A DNA stretch of 64,000 bases from Narthecium ossifragum (lineage: Eukaryota > Streptophyta > Magnoliopsida > Dioscoreales > Nartheciaceae). Positions 44,709 through 56,395 of this stretch are shown piece after piece. The translations under genes and the position numbers were made by a program. The notes beneath the pieces are model-generated. The model saw only the letters and a list, made by a program, of their open reading frames with translations. It was not told where the DNA came from and made no database searches. The stretch lies in the NCBI GenBank assembly GCA_963920575.1, contig OY986972.1, positions 18,485,271 through 18,549,270 on the forward strand, read 5' to 3'. Position 1 is the stretch's first letter, and each line of letters opens with the position of its first letter.

Positions 44709-45340
44709 TGTACACATGCCTACGTGACATGTGCATTTCACATGTATGTGCTACCGATTCATATACATGTCTATCGGTAGTCTACTACCGATAGGTATGT
44801 ATCGGTAGTGGTATAACGATAAGCATGTATAATCTATCGGTAGCTCACAATCGATAGTCATGTATATGAATCGACAATGAATCTATCGGTAGTGGGGTAC
44901 CGATAGGTTGTACATGCCTATCGGTCGACCACTACCGATAGGCATGTATACCGATTCAATAATGTGAAATGCACATGCCACGTGGCATGTGCATCAATCA
45001 GCGCTCAAAAACTTATAGAGTAATGTTTTGTGTACATGTATAGGTGGTATGTGTATGAATGAAGTTTTATGTACATGATCACGTGGCATGTGCAATGCAC
45101 ATACCACATAATCGATATTGAGATATCGATTGACTGATCTATTTCATCAATAGTGAGGTACCGATGAATTAGATCAATTAATTGGTACCTCACTACCGAT
45201 CCGATCATTACATTCAATCAGTAGTGAGGTATCGATTGATCGATCTATTCCATCGGTAGTGATGTACTGATGGATTAGATTAATTTATTGATATTCCAAT
45301 ACCGATTGGACCTGTGTGTAATATATATGACTAGCGGATC
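44709..45340. repeat. Cluster of foldback (inverted-repeat) elements
   Basis: The left arm (44709-44795) and the reverse of the right arm (44910-44996) match over roughly 85 bp. Shared words include ACATGTGCATTTCACAT and CTATCGGTAGT...CTACCGATAGG. The centre is filled with more CTATCGGTAG/CTACCGATAG repeats. A second unit at 45018-45118 has GTGGTATGTGTA facing ACATACCACAT. A third at 45153-45197 has AGTGAGGTACC facing GGTACCTCACT. No coding capacity. Related CGGTAGTGG words also flank the MULE at 49.1 and 62.5 kb. Confidence 0.65.
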
Positions 45341-45670
45341 CCCGTGTAAATTGCATTGTTTGTCAATCACACTCACCTCTCATCATCTCTCATTATCTCT
45401 CTTTCGTAACCATCCTCACCGCACCCAATTTTTCCTAACTTAAGTTCGTGTGACGGGGGTGATTCTAAAAACAAGATATAAATCAGCGCTGTTCTCCAAA
45501 AGCACCATTCAGAAGCCAGTTTTACAAATTTAGTAAACAGTACATTTATAGAATGTAAAACGCTCAAATGGTCCCTGGCGGTGTTCCAGATCCTACCGTC
45601 CTAATCTAAAACCCTAACCTCCCTCCCTCCCTCTCTCTCTCCCTCTCCCAACTCTCCTCTTTCGCTATCT
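45341..45670 (+). promoter_or_regulatory. Upstream region of the small GC-rich gene
   Basis: A pyrimidine-rich leader (CCTCCCTCCCTCTCTCTCTC, 45619-45640) precedes the ATG and is typical of plant 5' UTRs. No clear TATA box. Confidence 0.4.
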
Positions 45671-45976
45671 ATGGGTTTGCTGTCGTGGTTGACTGGGAGG
45701 AAAGCTCCGCCGGCGCCGGCGAGGACCGAGGCGAAGAACGGCGGCGAGGGGCGCCTGCCGGAGGAGGCAGCGGGGGGTGTTGCAGGGATGAACGGGGCAG
45801 AGGAGGTGAGAAGGCCCACGGACGTGACGGTGTTCGAGTTCGGGTCGGCGGCGGCGACGGGTGATCGGCTGACGATGGCGGGGTACTGCCCCGTCTCCGA
45901 GGAGCTCGAGCCATGCCGGTGGGAGATCCTCCCCGCTAATGGACCCGACGCGCCCCAGTTCCGCATCGTCTTCTAG
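45671..45976 (+). CDS. Small conserved plant protein of unknown function
   Basis: An intronless 101-residue ORF with strong GC bias compared with its surroundings. The N-terminus MGLLSWLTGRK could be a hydrophobic or membrane-touching start, since Gly at position 2 makes N-myristoylation possible. The middle (residues 12-50) is low-complexity, Ala/Gly/Glu-rich. The second half, VFEFGSAAATGDRLTMAGY then CPVSEELEPCRWEILPA and a final APQFRIVF, looks like a compact folded module. I have an impression of similar uncharacterised plant proteins ending APQFR.VF, but I cannot name a function. A typical leader upstream, a clean stop and third-position GC bias support it as real. Confidence 0.75.
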   Translation: MGLLSWLTGRKAPPAPARTEAKNGGEGRLPEEAAGGVAGMNGAEEVRRPTDVTVFEFGSAAATGDRLTMAGYCPVSEELEPCRWEILPANGPDAPQFRIVF

Positions 45977-48900
45977 GAATCCAGCCATCAAAGTGGTATG
46001 CGATTTAATCTGTAAGGGTTCGATGATTACAGTTAAGGTTTAGGTACTTGTGTTTTGTTTCGCTCTGCGTTGCTTATGGTGTGAATTAGGTGATCGAAAA
46101 CCCTTATTAATGTGGAAGCCTTTAGTGAAAACTTAGTTATGTTATGGCCTGCTTGTATCCATGTCTTAATTCTTTGGACATGGGTGGAGAAGCCTAGCAT
46201 TATGTAGGAATTTTTTAGGTTTGACTGTGATGAAGGTTTTGGCTGTAGCACGTTTCCTAGCTAATGAGTTCCTTCTAATTGCAGTGGACCCTCATGAAGT
46301 CATCTTGTGTCCTAATGAGTAGTATAGAGTTTTCTTAATAGCACTTTGAAAAGTATCCTACCAAGCATTTGTTAGTACATGATATGCATATTTTCCCAGA
46401 GTTTTATACTGTTGCGAGTTGATTGTGTCTGTGACTGCTCTCTCCTTTTTGTTTCTGGAAGTGATAACTGCCCAAGAAAATGCAACAGGAGCGATGTTCC
46501 TTCTAGGCTAGTTAAGATGCTAAATTCTTCTCGTAAGATGTTATTTTGAAGAGTTTTTCCTGCATAGATGTAGGTGAATGTGTTTTTCTACTGTATGCAA
46601 TATGGTATAATGTCTCAGTTCTTTTGTCATTCATAATCTGTTTGAATTCTCTGAGTTGGCAAGATGGAACTTGTTTGAAATTTCTTGAGGGAGGGAGAAT
46701 CTTGAGGTGTTTTATTTGTCATTCAGCAGTGATCTATTTCTTCCTCTTCTTAAAGCATCTTATGAGGGTTACACTAGTCTAGGAAGAATTCTAGAAACAG
46801 TTATTCTGCTGAAAGAATCTCTCATGAATAACATATCTAATTTAGATAACTAGTCGCACGGGAAGGTTAAAAATCTATGGTTTTAAAGAATCAATGTTCC
46901 GTTTGAAGGTTTTGAAGATCAAGCCCTTGAGAGTGGAATGATGAATTAACTGAGGTAGGTCTTAGAGCAAATACTTGTGGCATTTCAATTCGAAAATGTC
47001 ACACTTGAAATGGCATAGAAAATTTCTTGCGGACTATTGCTGAAACTTTTGCAGCTTCTATCCTCTAAGAACTCTGTCATCATTATGTGTTGCCCATGTT
47101 TGAAGGCAGAATGTTATAGATTCTGTGGTTTACCTGCAAAGAAGATAGCATATTTTAGGATCTAAACTGTTTGGGTTCAGGTATTATGATTAACCTTGAA
47201 TCAAGAGGATCATGCATGCCAAAAGAATCAAATGAAGTACTACAAATGCCATCTTGTTGGCAAGCCCCCCCCCCCCCCCCCAAAAAAAAAAAAAAAAAGA
47301 TGTCATATTTCTCACCAATATAAGCTTTAACAATAGGCATGCTTTTCAACAGGTCTGCAGTGCCTTTTTTCTATTTTAATGTTTTTAAAACTCCTAGCCC
47401 TGTGTCTGGAACTCATGCCACTAAGCAGTGGAATTTTGTTTTATCGTCTCCTTGATTCTTTCTTTAATTCAATTAGAATGGTACTTATGACAGCCTAATC
47501 CAGGCTAGGTATCTGTGTAAGAGATGAGGTTCAAGTTTTTCTCTATCTTGCCATATTTGCTCATACATAAAAAAAAATGCCTGGAAACCAATTTATACAT
47601 CCAAGTTGTTTTTTGGCCCTTTTTGTTGGACTAAAAATCATTGTGTTGTTCAGAGGTTGGCTAGGAATTTGTTTGCGTGCTTTGCTGGTACATCTTTTAC
47701 TGTTGTCTCTAATTGTTCTTCCTTCCGCAAGAAAGAGCCTGCAAGGTGTGTGCAGTGTGTTCTCTGCGTTGATTTCTTTTCCTCTTGCAGGTTAAAAGAG
47801 TCGATTGTCAAGCAAGGAGAGCTGACATTAGGCATCCACTATTCCGGTTTTAGAATTTTACAATTTGATCAAACTGCTACTTGCCAGGGTAGGGGAGCTT
47901 GTGATTTTCTGCTTTTCTCCTTGCATGCGTGTAGATGTTGAACTTCCATGATCTTAATATTCAATACCAACGAGAATCTTGAGCACTGAAATATATCTTG
48001 GTTGCCATCCATCCGTCCATCTTTATGTTAGTTTCACATAAGCTCAGTATTTTGGGGTTACATATGTCGTTCATTTTGCTTTTTCTTTCACTTTCTTTCC
48101 TGCAGCTTTTTCTAATTGTCGCCTATGATGCTAGAGAGCAAACTAAGTTGTGAGTGGAGGTTCGTTCAGTTCTTCGTATTTCACGAGTTTTGTATGGTTT
48201 AAGGTGATGCATAGTTTACAGTATCAGCTGGAGGAACGCTGTTATCATACTCACTCTCATGCATCGGTACCATCTTGTATCCTCATGTAAGTCTGCAACT
48301 TCTAAACAAAATCAGCACTGCACGAGAAAACAATTTGTGGGTGTTCCTTCGTAGAGCCCTTCGCCTGACATGTAATAATAGCAGCCAATGTGTTGTTTGA
48401 CCTCTCTGCAACTCTGAAATGTTTTTACCGCAACTTACGGTAGATCAATTGGCAGTGACCAAGGTATGCTATAGCCTATGGGAGAAGTCTTGGGATTAAT
48501 CAGCAAAGCCATCAATTTTTAGTGGGAAAAAATTGCATGGCATTTATACTGGATGGATGTGATTGATTCTAGTTTGCCACTGCAAATTGGAGGATCCGTG
48601 GATGTGATGGAAGCATACGCAACTCACGGCACGCACAGGTTGATTGTTTAGATTCACGCAGATCACAGAACGTTTAGTATGTATAGAGCATTCGCCTCCC
48701 CCTAATAAATAGCCACAAGTCAACGAAGCTCGAAAAAATAAAAATGAAAAATGACTTAAAAAGTTAAATAATATACAAAAGTTTGCATACTTTTGTAGCG
48801 AGTGAAAAACTTTAAACGATAAGAAAGATGCATATGAGTATTGAGTAAATAACGGCCTATTCTGTACAAAAAAAATCCCTAAATTGTAAAAACAAAAATG

Positions 48901-49192
48901 AAGTAAATTAAATATACAAAATTTTCTTTACTCCTCCGAGACATTGCTAGATTCCTACAACCTGCATTGCCGTTATGACGATGGTATTAGTTTAGTCTCA
49001 AGATGGCTAATTAAAAGTTGTTGCTGAATATATCACATTTTTTATTCATTATGTCACATTTTGTTCTTTTGTTTTCGTGTACAGTAGTCCACTAGTGAAC
49101 ATGTTCCTTGCTGTTCGGTAGTGGGCCCTGAACAATGTAATCATCAATAGTTCACTACCAAACAGGCAAACATATTGCATAGTATTTGTGGA
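45977..49192. other. Downstream spacer, no second gene recognised
   Basis: AT-rich sequence of 3.2 kb. Short ORFs have no recognisable content. A run of 17 C followed by 17 A lies at 47265-47298. 48740-48920 is A-rich. 49080-49165 holds inverted GGTAGTGGGCC/GTTCACTACC words related to the foldback cluster. A non-coding 3' exon of the 45.7-kb gene cannot be excluded. Confidence 0.45.
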
Positions 49193-49201
49193 TTCCAAAT
49201 A

Positions 49202-49369
49202 GGAAAAATTGTATTTTGGTACCATATACTTTGGGTGAACCGTGATCCAATACCTCCATCTATTGGAAACACTCCTAAATACCCTGAAATATGCAAACCA
49301 CGCGTCTTAGTACCAAAGGTCAGACCCGTCTATAGCACTTGATGGAAACTGTTTAGCGGTTTTTAACTC
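49202..49369 (+). repeat. MULE left terminal inverted repeat
   Basis: About 168 bp, opening GGAAAAATTGTATTTTGG. It pairs with 56062-56222 at roughly 75-80% identity by eye. Confidence 0.8.
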
Positions 49370-49649
49370 ATCCCCGCATCTTGAAAGAGGTTTGTAAGGG
49401 GAGGGTGGTTTTATAAGAGAAAAGGGGGATAGGATTTTTTTTACACCTCTTTCCAACTGCAACTGAGTTGATTACGCCTGATTTATCGGAGATTGGCCGC
49501 CGTCCTTCATCACCGGACCTCAGGTAAGGCTACATTGCCTTATTGTTGTCTATCATTTCCTAAAGCTCGGGTACATTCTCCAAAATCCCATTTTTTTTCA
49601 TATCTTCCTTATTGTTGTGGTGTCACGCGTGTTGGTCTTACATATCACA

Positions 49650-50200
49650 ATGAGTAGGAGATCTCCTTCACACAGAAGTCCACATGAGCTTAGTGGAAGT
49701 TCCGTCTCCTCTTTTCGAAGAGATACATGTGACTGCTATTGTCGAAAGAGAGTCGTAGTGAGGACATTGTGAACCCCGTCAAATCATGGTAAAAAATTCT
49801 AGACCTGCGCAACTCATTCGGTAAGCAATTTAGGCTGATCTTTGACAAATCCATGGAGTTAGTAGATGGTGATTCTTAATTAATGTTCTGTTTGCTCTGT
49901 TTTTCACAGGACCACGACGAATGTGATTTTTTTGCATGGTATGACGGAGAGATATTTGTACCTGAGCGTGGAAAGGAAATCATCATGGATATGAGGAGGA
50001 AGCTGCGTAGATATGAAGCTAGGATGGAGACATCAGGTCCCAGAAAGGGGAATTCCATGATTGAAGATAATTACATGACTATGGAGAATCACATGGCCGA
50101 GATGCATTCATTGAAGAAGACATTGGCCGAGATGGAGTTGCAAACAAAGCAATCAAACGCCAATGCCAGGAAAATCATGATCAGTTTGCTGTTGACTTAG
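49650..50200 (+). pseudogene. GRF-type zinc-finger ORF of the MULE
   Basis: Two exons, 49650-49820 and 49910-50200, with GT-AG borders. Exon 1 opens MSRRSPSHRSPHELSG and carries the first half of a GRF zinc finger (CDCYCRKRVVVRT). Exon 2 completes it (DHDECDFFAWYDGE) and continues with a charged region that looks like a coiled coil (residues about 80-140: RRKLRRYEAR, AEMHSLKKTLAEME). Two stop codons interrupt exon 1, after VRTL and after GKKF, so this copy is dead. GRF fingers bind single-stranded nucleic acid in other proteins. The ORF lies just inside the left terminal repeat and converges on the transposase, an arrangement like mudrA and mudrB of MuDR. Its role in the transposon is inference. 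Confidence 0.75.
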
Positions 50201-51243
50201 ACACTTGTGATTTGCCTACTTTATTTCTGCCTTAATTCTTGTAGTCTGTAAACAATGTCTGTAAGGATGCATCAATGAATCCATATTTGTAAATTGCATC
50301 ATTGTCTGTTCGTAAGGATGCCTTTTGATCTAGTTTGTAAGGATGCTTTTGATAATGCTTAGTAATGTCCACAGTTAATACAACTAAACAACCTTGTCTG
50401 TGATGTATGTATGTTGCTGCTAAAAAATTGAACATAAGCAATCCCAACTTTGGACACATTCATTGTTCAATTACTGAACACGGTGAACATAATGCATGTT
50501 GGTATGTTGATGCTAAAAAATTGAACATAATACACCTAATTTAGGACACATTGAGCAACTGGAACACATGGAACACATTGAATCATATCAAAACAAGTTG
50601 AGTTCACGTCACATTGAACACATATGAAACAAACTCAATAGCTTCACATTGAATACATAAACTGGAACACATTAAACACTTCCAGAAAGTTATTGAGCTA
50701 TTGAGTTACTGAGTACGCATCACATTGTCTAAAGCCACTAAACTCATATCACCACATCAACAATCAATGACTGAATTCACATCACACTGACAAAAAGCTG
50801 ACTGGGTTCACATTTGGTAACCATGATTGCCATCCCTATTGGTCCCTTACTGATTTCCTTGATTAAGTGCAAGATTTGGATCAGATGATCCCCGCATCCT
50901 CTAGACAGCTTGACCAGAACTGCTTCTAGGCTGGCTTGGTCGAGAAGTAAAAGGTTGACATGGTGGTTGACTTGGTTGAGTTAATTGCATAACATGTAAA
51001 AAAAACAAAATTGGATCACTTGCCTTGAGCATAGTCTACAGAAACAATCAATGACATTTGGAACACATATCAAACAGGCTAGTCTTACTAGATTAGTAAA
51101 TTACAAACAAGCTCACCATTCCAGGCTATTTTCTGATGTTTCCTTTGCCTCTTCTCGCATTGGCCTTCCCATCTCTGCTCAGTTCACCTCCTCTACTAGC
51201 TTCAAATTTACCACCATTTATGCATCCTCTTGCTCTGGACCTC

Positions 51244-54200
51244 TCAGCTAATTGCCACAACTAAAGTTGTGCTGGATGATTCCCCAGGGGTAGGTTGACT
51301 AGGGGGCAAACTATGTGAAGGCTTGGAGCATAGTGGTGACTTACAACTCCTCTTGTTATGACCATACTACCAACAGTTATTGCACCCCAAACTGGTATGT
51401 TTCTTCCTGAGCCTACTGCCGCTAATAGATGGTTCATCAAGCCCCATTTTCCTCAGCTTCTTTGGTCTTCCTGGCTGTCTTCAATATGGAGGAGGCAGAA
51501 TTGTCTTTCCACTAGTCTTAGGCCAGAGCAATGGGCAATTGATTGGCTTAATCATTAGACTCTAGGTCTTTAAGTACATGTCCTTGTTGAACCACTGATC
51601 AACATAGTCTCCAACCCTCTCTCTGTTGAAAAATATGCAACAAATGGCATGAGGACATGGTAATCCACTCACATCCCATAAGTAGCAACTACATGTTCTC
51701 TTGGATAGGTCCACTGTAAACTTCTCATAGGGGTTAGTTACCTCAAACAGTTCATCTCTTAACCAATCAAGCTTCCATTTTCCAGATTGCCTCTTCAATT
51801 GCTCTAGCTTCATTTGTATCATTGACATAAACTCTCCTTCCCTTTTCGGAGCCTCCTCCCTCTTCACCCTCATCCTAGTCATAAGGGCCAACCTAATTTC
51901 ATATAGCATTGACACAGTTGGCTTCTCTCTGGCTGCCAGGATAAATGAGTTGAATAACTCAGTGAAGTTATTCTGGGTAGTGTCACACTTGGGGTGGTTG
52001 CTGATTGCATGCTTGCACCACCTCTTGGTTGGAATTGTTCATTAGGTAGTTGTAGGCCTCTTTATCTTCCTTTTCATCTGATTCATTGCTCTCTCAAAGT
52101 ATGGTTTGGTTTTGGCCTCTGCAGCTGCCTACATCAGCTTCTTGAGCTGCTTTCCCCTGTGAGCCTTAGTGAAGTTCTGGTAGATATGCTTGACACAGAA
52201 CCTATGTCCCACATTGGGCATTGCCTCATCCAATGCTGGAATTAAGCATTGCATTTACCATACTAGACATAAGCAACTAACAAACATAAAGAAATAGTAC
52301 AAAGGCAAGCAAACATAAGCAATAACTACATATATACCTTCTGCATATCACTGATGAATGTCCAATGTGTTCCATTCACCGGCCCAATGTCTTCAATTAG
52401 AAGATTAAGAAACCAACCCCAAGCATCTTTGTTCTCTATCTCCACTGTTGCATATGCCAAGGGGTACATGCCATCATTGGCATCCCTGTCAACATCTGTC
52501 AATAGCTGCCCACCATAGGGTCCATTCAGATGGCAGCCATCCAATCCAATGAATGGTCTGTAACCTTGAATCCTCTCTTGCATCCTTCAAGACAAACATA
52601 GACTCTCTCAAAATAATATTTTTCATCATTGCCTCTGTTGGTCTTGATTTTGCAAGTGCTTTCTGGGTTCGTCCTCAATATCTCCTGGCAGTAACTCCTT
52701 AACTGCAAGTACTGCTCAGTCCAACTGCCCTCAAGATGCTGCAAAGCCTTCTTTCTAGTCCCGGAGGCTTGATCCTTGCTACTATGTACATTATACTGAG
52801 ACTTTACTCTCTCCCGGAGCTGTGATGTCTTCATTTGAGGATTCAACCTAAACTCCTCTTGGTACTTCTTAGAAAGCCACCGAGACTTAACAAAGTCATT
52901 CTTATACTGCCTACAGCAGGTATGCTTATCATTGTGAGACTTGACTTAGAAAGCAGTAGACTTCTGCATGGTTGAGGCATGCATTCTCCAAGGGCTAACA
53001 TCCTGACACATAGCTATAACTCTTTGCTTGGCTTGTCTCACAAAGTGAATCCCCCACCCAGATCTCACTGAGTAGTCCTTCACAACTTCTTTCAAAATGA
53101 CAGCAGTGGCAAATATCACGCCAATCTTGAAAGGATTCTCATCATGTTCTCCACTAGTCTCTCCACTGGCCCCTTCCATGTATGTTTAATAATCAACATG
53201 TGGCTCATCATCAAAAGAGCATGCCAAGCTTAATAGCTCAACAGAAGACATATAGTCAGACACATTCCCCCTATTGACCTCTTCCCTGGCCCATGGCTCT
53301 TCCTCAACAACTGGCTCAATAGTTGGCTTCTCAAGAGGAGCTATCTGAAAATCAACCTCAATTTGTTCCTCAACTGGGTCATCATCATCATCTTCCTCAT
53401 CATATTGCTTCTTAGCAGGGTCGTACTCAACATCATTAGAATCTTCCTCAAGAGGGTAATCATCATTGGCATTGTAAGGAAAATCAACATCAAAATCAAA
53501 CTCATCATCAACATCCATGCAATGCTCCATATACACATAGACTTCCCCAAATATGTGTCCTAGCCTACCCATATCCAAAACATCTAAATCATTGTTTAAC
53601 TCTCTCGATCCACCCAAGAAATCCTCAGGGATCATATACCAAAGCTTTTTATAAACATGGTAGCCCAAATCAAGTAACATGCTGATGGTACCTGGAGTTT
53701 GCAGGCCCTATAGGATTCCTTTCATCCTCTGCTCGTCAGCCAGATCACGAACATACTATGCGACGAAGATGACTCTTGCCGATGGCCACTCTGCTCTACA
53801 GGCAAAGCCAGCTCTGCCTCCACCTATGTGGCTATAACCAAAGACTCTATACCCTAAGCCAGGTTTGAGAAACAAGAAGTATGGACTAATGTTTGGAGAG
53901 CCCCAGCAGGACCAAGAGTACGACATTTCCTATGGCGCGTGGTCCATGGCAAACTACTAGTAAGAGATACTCTATGGAAACTCCACCTTACATCATATAG
54001 AGCTTGCCCCAGGTGCCACGACGATGCATAAACAGTTGATCATGTTATCTTCGGTTGTCATTTCACCTTCAAAGTTTTCTCCCTGATAGCTGCTAAAGGA
54101 GGCTTCAAATGACCACAGTAGAATTCAGACAACTTATATAATCAGCTATTTCACCATGGCCCCAAGGAATTCAGAGCTTTTCTTAGCTGTGGTGTATGGG

Positions 54201-54998
54201 AAATATGGAAAGACCACAACAAAATTATCTTTCGGGAATGGGCGATTTGGCTGAGGCCATGGCCTGTCGAATCATGAGACTAACGAAGGAGCATTTAAAT
54301 AGGGAGCTCTAGACTCCTAATATTCAGCACGGTTGATCTCCTTCCAAGGAAGGATCTTGCGTAATTCAGACCGACGCATCTGTTGATCCCAGCACAGGTG
54401 ACACTGCTATCGGCATTGTTGGGCTATCACCGAATGGCAAGGAAGCTTGGGCATGGGCTAAACCTATAACTACTCACTCTGTTCTCAAAGGTGAATTCGA
54501 AGCCATTCTAGAGGCAATGAAAAGAGCAAAACCCCTTGGCCTTAAGAAATTAATCATTGAATCAGACTCTCTGATCGCTGTGCAAATCCTCAATGGCTTA
54601 TGAGGGTGGCCCTCAGACAACGAAGGTATGGCGTGGAACATTTGGCTATATACACTTCTCTTTGACTATGTTCTATTTTTACACATTTCTAGAGATAGTA
54701 ACGCAAGAGCCGATGGTGTAACTCGAGCGTATCGTAGACACCAAACTGTGTTGGCCTGGACCTGGGAATCAGGTTTGTCGTTTGTCTGACAGCAAACTGC
54801 TGTAACTTTGCTTTGTATATACTAAGTCTGAGGGCTCATCTCATCAAAAAAAAAATCAAGTAACATGCTATGAAATTCTAGTATGGATAGACAGTCCACA
54901 TTAGAATTCTTAATCTTCTTCATCACTCCCCCAATATACTATGGTCCTCGTAACTGACCCCCATGGTGTAGAGCTATTGTGAACATAGGATTTACCAT
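51244..54998 (-). pseudogene. MULE transposase (MURA-like), broken
   Basis: The reading runs from a putative ATG at 54998 to a TGA at 51244, with several stops and frameshifts. In order: a PB1-like N-terminus (FTIALHHGGQLRGP); an acidic region (53340-53560); the MuDR N-terminal domain (FKIGVIFATAVILKEVVKDY); the MULE catalytic domain (FIGLDGCHLNGPYGGQLL, then DAWGWFLNLLIED and HRFCVKHIYQNF); a SWIM zinc finger (CSCYLWDVSGLPCPHAIC); and a C-terminal zinc knuckle (GCNNCW, YGHNKRSC). An intron with GT-AG borders appears to lie at about 52247-52341. An L1 element splits the N-terminal part. Stops occur at codon 20 and inside the zinc knuckle, among others. The protein is not functional. Confidence 0.85.
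53684..54852 (+). mobile_element. 5'-truncated L1-type LINE with RNase H
   Basis: The insertion is flanked by a 17-bp direct duplication, AAATCAAGTAACATGCT, at 53667-53683 and 54853-54869. It ends in an A-run, which are the marks of target-primed reverse transcription. It encodes the end of the LINE ORF2 on the plus strand: a zinc-binding segment (RHFLWRVVHGKLL, CPRCHDDA) and a plant-type RNase H domain with the acidic residues in IQTDASVD, LKGEFEAI, IIESDSL and SRDSNARAD. Stops after CHDDA and after ILNGL show decay. The RT domain and 5' part were never copied or are lost. Confidence 0.85.
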
Positions 54999-55090
54999 CC
55001 TATAACATCAATTAATAAGTAAACAAGGCTTAATCACAGTCATAAGGCAATCACAATGAATACAACTAGACAATTGGATTAAACAATACA

Positions 55091-55730
55091 AAACAATTGT
55101 ACCTAACTGAGTACTAAACAATGCATGACAGTTATTGCCAATTAAGCAATGCTAAACAGCACTAAACAATGCATAACAGTTAGGTAATTAAACAATCACA
55201 TGGCATAACATCATGGACAGCCATATCATGGTGCAAGCAATCATAAGGCATAACATCCAAACATGTAAACAATCTCGAGACTAGCTAATTGCCAATTAAA
55301 CTCCTCGAGCAATCAAATAGTGGTCCTCCATTACCTCAATGGTCCCCGACATAAAGAAGTAATGCTCCACCATTGCCTCTACAAATGCTAGGACCCCCCT
55401 CCCCCCCAAACAATTGTATCTAACTGAGTACTAAACAATGCATGACAGTTACTGCCAATTAAACAATCCATAACAGTTAGGTAATTAAACAATCACAGGG
55501 CATAACATCATGGACAGCCATATCATGGTGCAAACAATCACAAGACATAACATCCAAACATGTAAACAATCTCGAGACTAGCTAACTGCAAATTAAACTA
55601 CTCGAGCAATTAAATAATGGTCTCTCATTACCTCAATGATCCCCGACATAAAGAAGGAATGCTCTACCATTGCCTCTACAAATGCTAGGAACCCGCCCGC
55701 CCCCCCCCCCCCCCCCCCCCCCCCCCTCTC
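55091..55730. repeat. Tandem duplication of ~317 bp ending in C-tracts
   Basis: Unit 1 (55091-55407) and unit 2 (55408-55730) share CAATTGTA[C/T]CTAACTGAG at one end and CTACAAATGCTAGGA at the other. Each unit ends in a C-run, and the second is 27 C long (55700-55726). The duplication lies inside the MULE, between the transposase start and the right terminal repeat. Confidence 0.8.
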
Positions 55731-56061
55731 ACACACACACATAAACATTTCTCTCCCACATAAACATTTCTAACTCCTTTTGGTCCCCCCCACATAAAAA
55801 AACCTAGAACAATCAACCCGATTTTGGTAATATCGAGACCCATGTGAGGGAAAAGTTAACATAGGAGGAAAAACCCAAAATCCAACCCGAGGGAACTCAT
55901 GGCAATTGGATTAGATAGTACCTGAGGTCTGGTGAACGCTTATTGGCGTCCAAAATCCGACGAGGTGTGGAGATCAAGGCCCTAACTCTCAAGTGATCCA
56001 AACCCTAGCCACCTTTCATAGCCGGTTATGTGAGAGATGTTAGGCGGGGTTAGTTGGGTGG

Positions 56062-56222
56062 GAGTTAAAAACCGCTCCCGTTAAATGCCACAGACGGCGC
56101 CAGGGCTTTGATACTAAGACGCGCAGTTTGAAAACTCAAGAGTATTTAGGAGTGTTTCCAATAGATGGAGGTACTGGATCACTGTTCACCAAAAGTACAT
56201 GGTACCAAAATGTAATTTATCC
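56062..56222 (-). repeat. MULE right terminal inverted repeat
   Basis: In reverse it opens GGATAAATTACATTTTGG and pairs with 49202-49369. Its last two bases are also part of the 5-bp Athila target duplication. Confidence 0.8.
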
Positions 56223-56395
56223 ATATGATAAGATGTGAAAAGTGCACAAATCACCCTTTCAATTTGGCCTTGTTAGTCTCCGAGCAATGCCCTATTGACT
56301 ACCATTACCTCATTACAGATACAAGAGCCCTCAACGAGGATTAGATCAAGTTTGGAACTAAAACGAACTCATTTAGGCAAGTTCAGTATAAAGAA

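Larger units (their letters stand above)
49202..56222 (-). mobile_element. Mutator-like element (MULE) with long terminal inverted repeats
   Basis: The termini are long inverted repeats: 49202-49369 matches the reverse of 56062-56222. Shared blocks include ATTTTGGTACCAT, CTCCATCTATTGGAAACACT and GCGGTTTTTAACTC. The ends start GGA[A/T]AAATT. A 9-bp target duplication (TTCCAAATA at 49193-49201, ATTCAAATA at 62427-62435, 7 of 9 matching) lies on the far side of the later Athila insertion. The element carries a decayed transposase on the minus strand, a GRF-zinc-finger ORF on the plus strand, an L1 insertion (53684-54852) and an internal tandem duplication (55091-55730). Confidence 0.85.

Noticed and set aside
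45601..45991. Three minus-strand ORFs over the small GC-rich gene
   Set aside because: They are antisense to the 45671-45976 ORF, low-complexity and without a matching leader. The plus-strand ORF has a typical 5' UTR.
47265..47298. C17-A17 tract as a retroposon tail
   Set aside because: There is no coding or structural sequence upstream and no flanking duplication. A simple-sequence run or assembly artefact is more likely.
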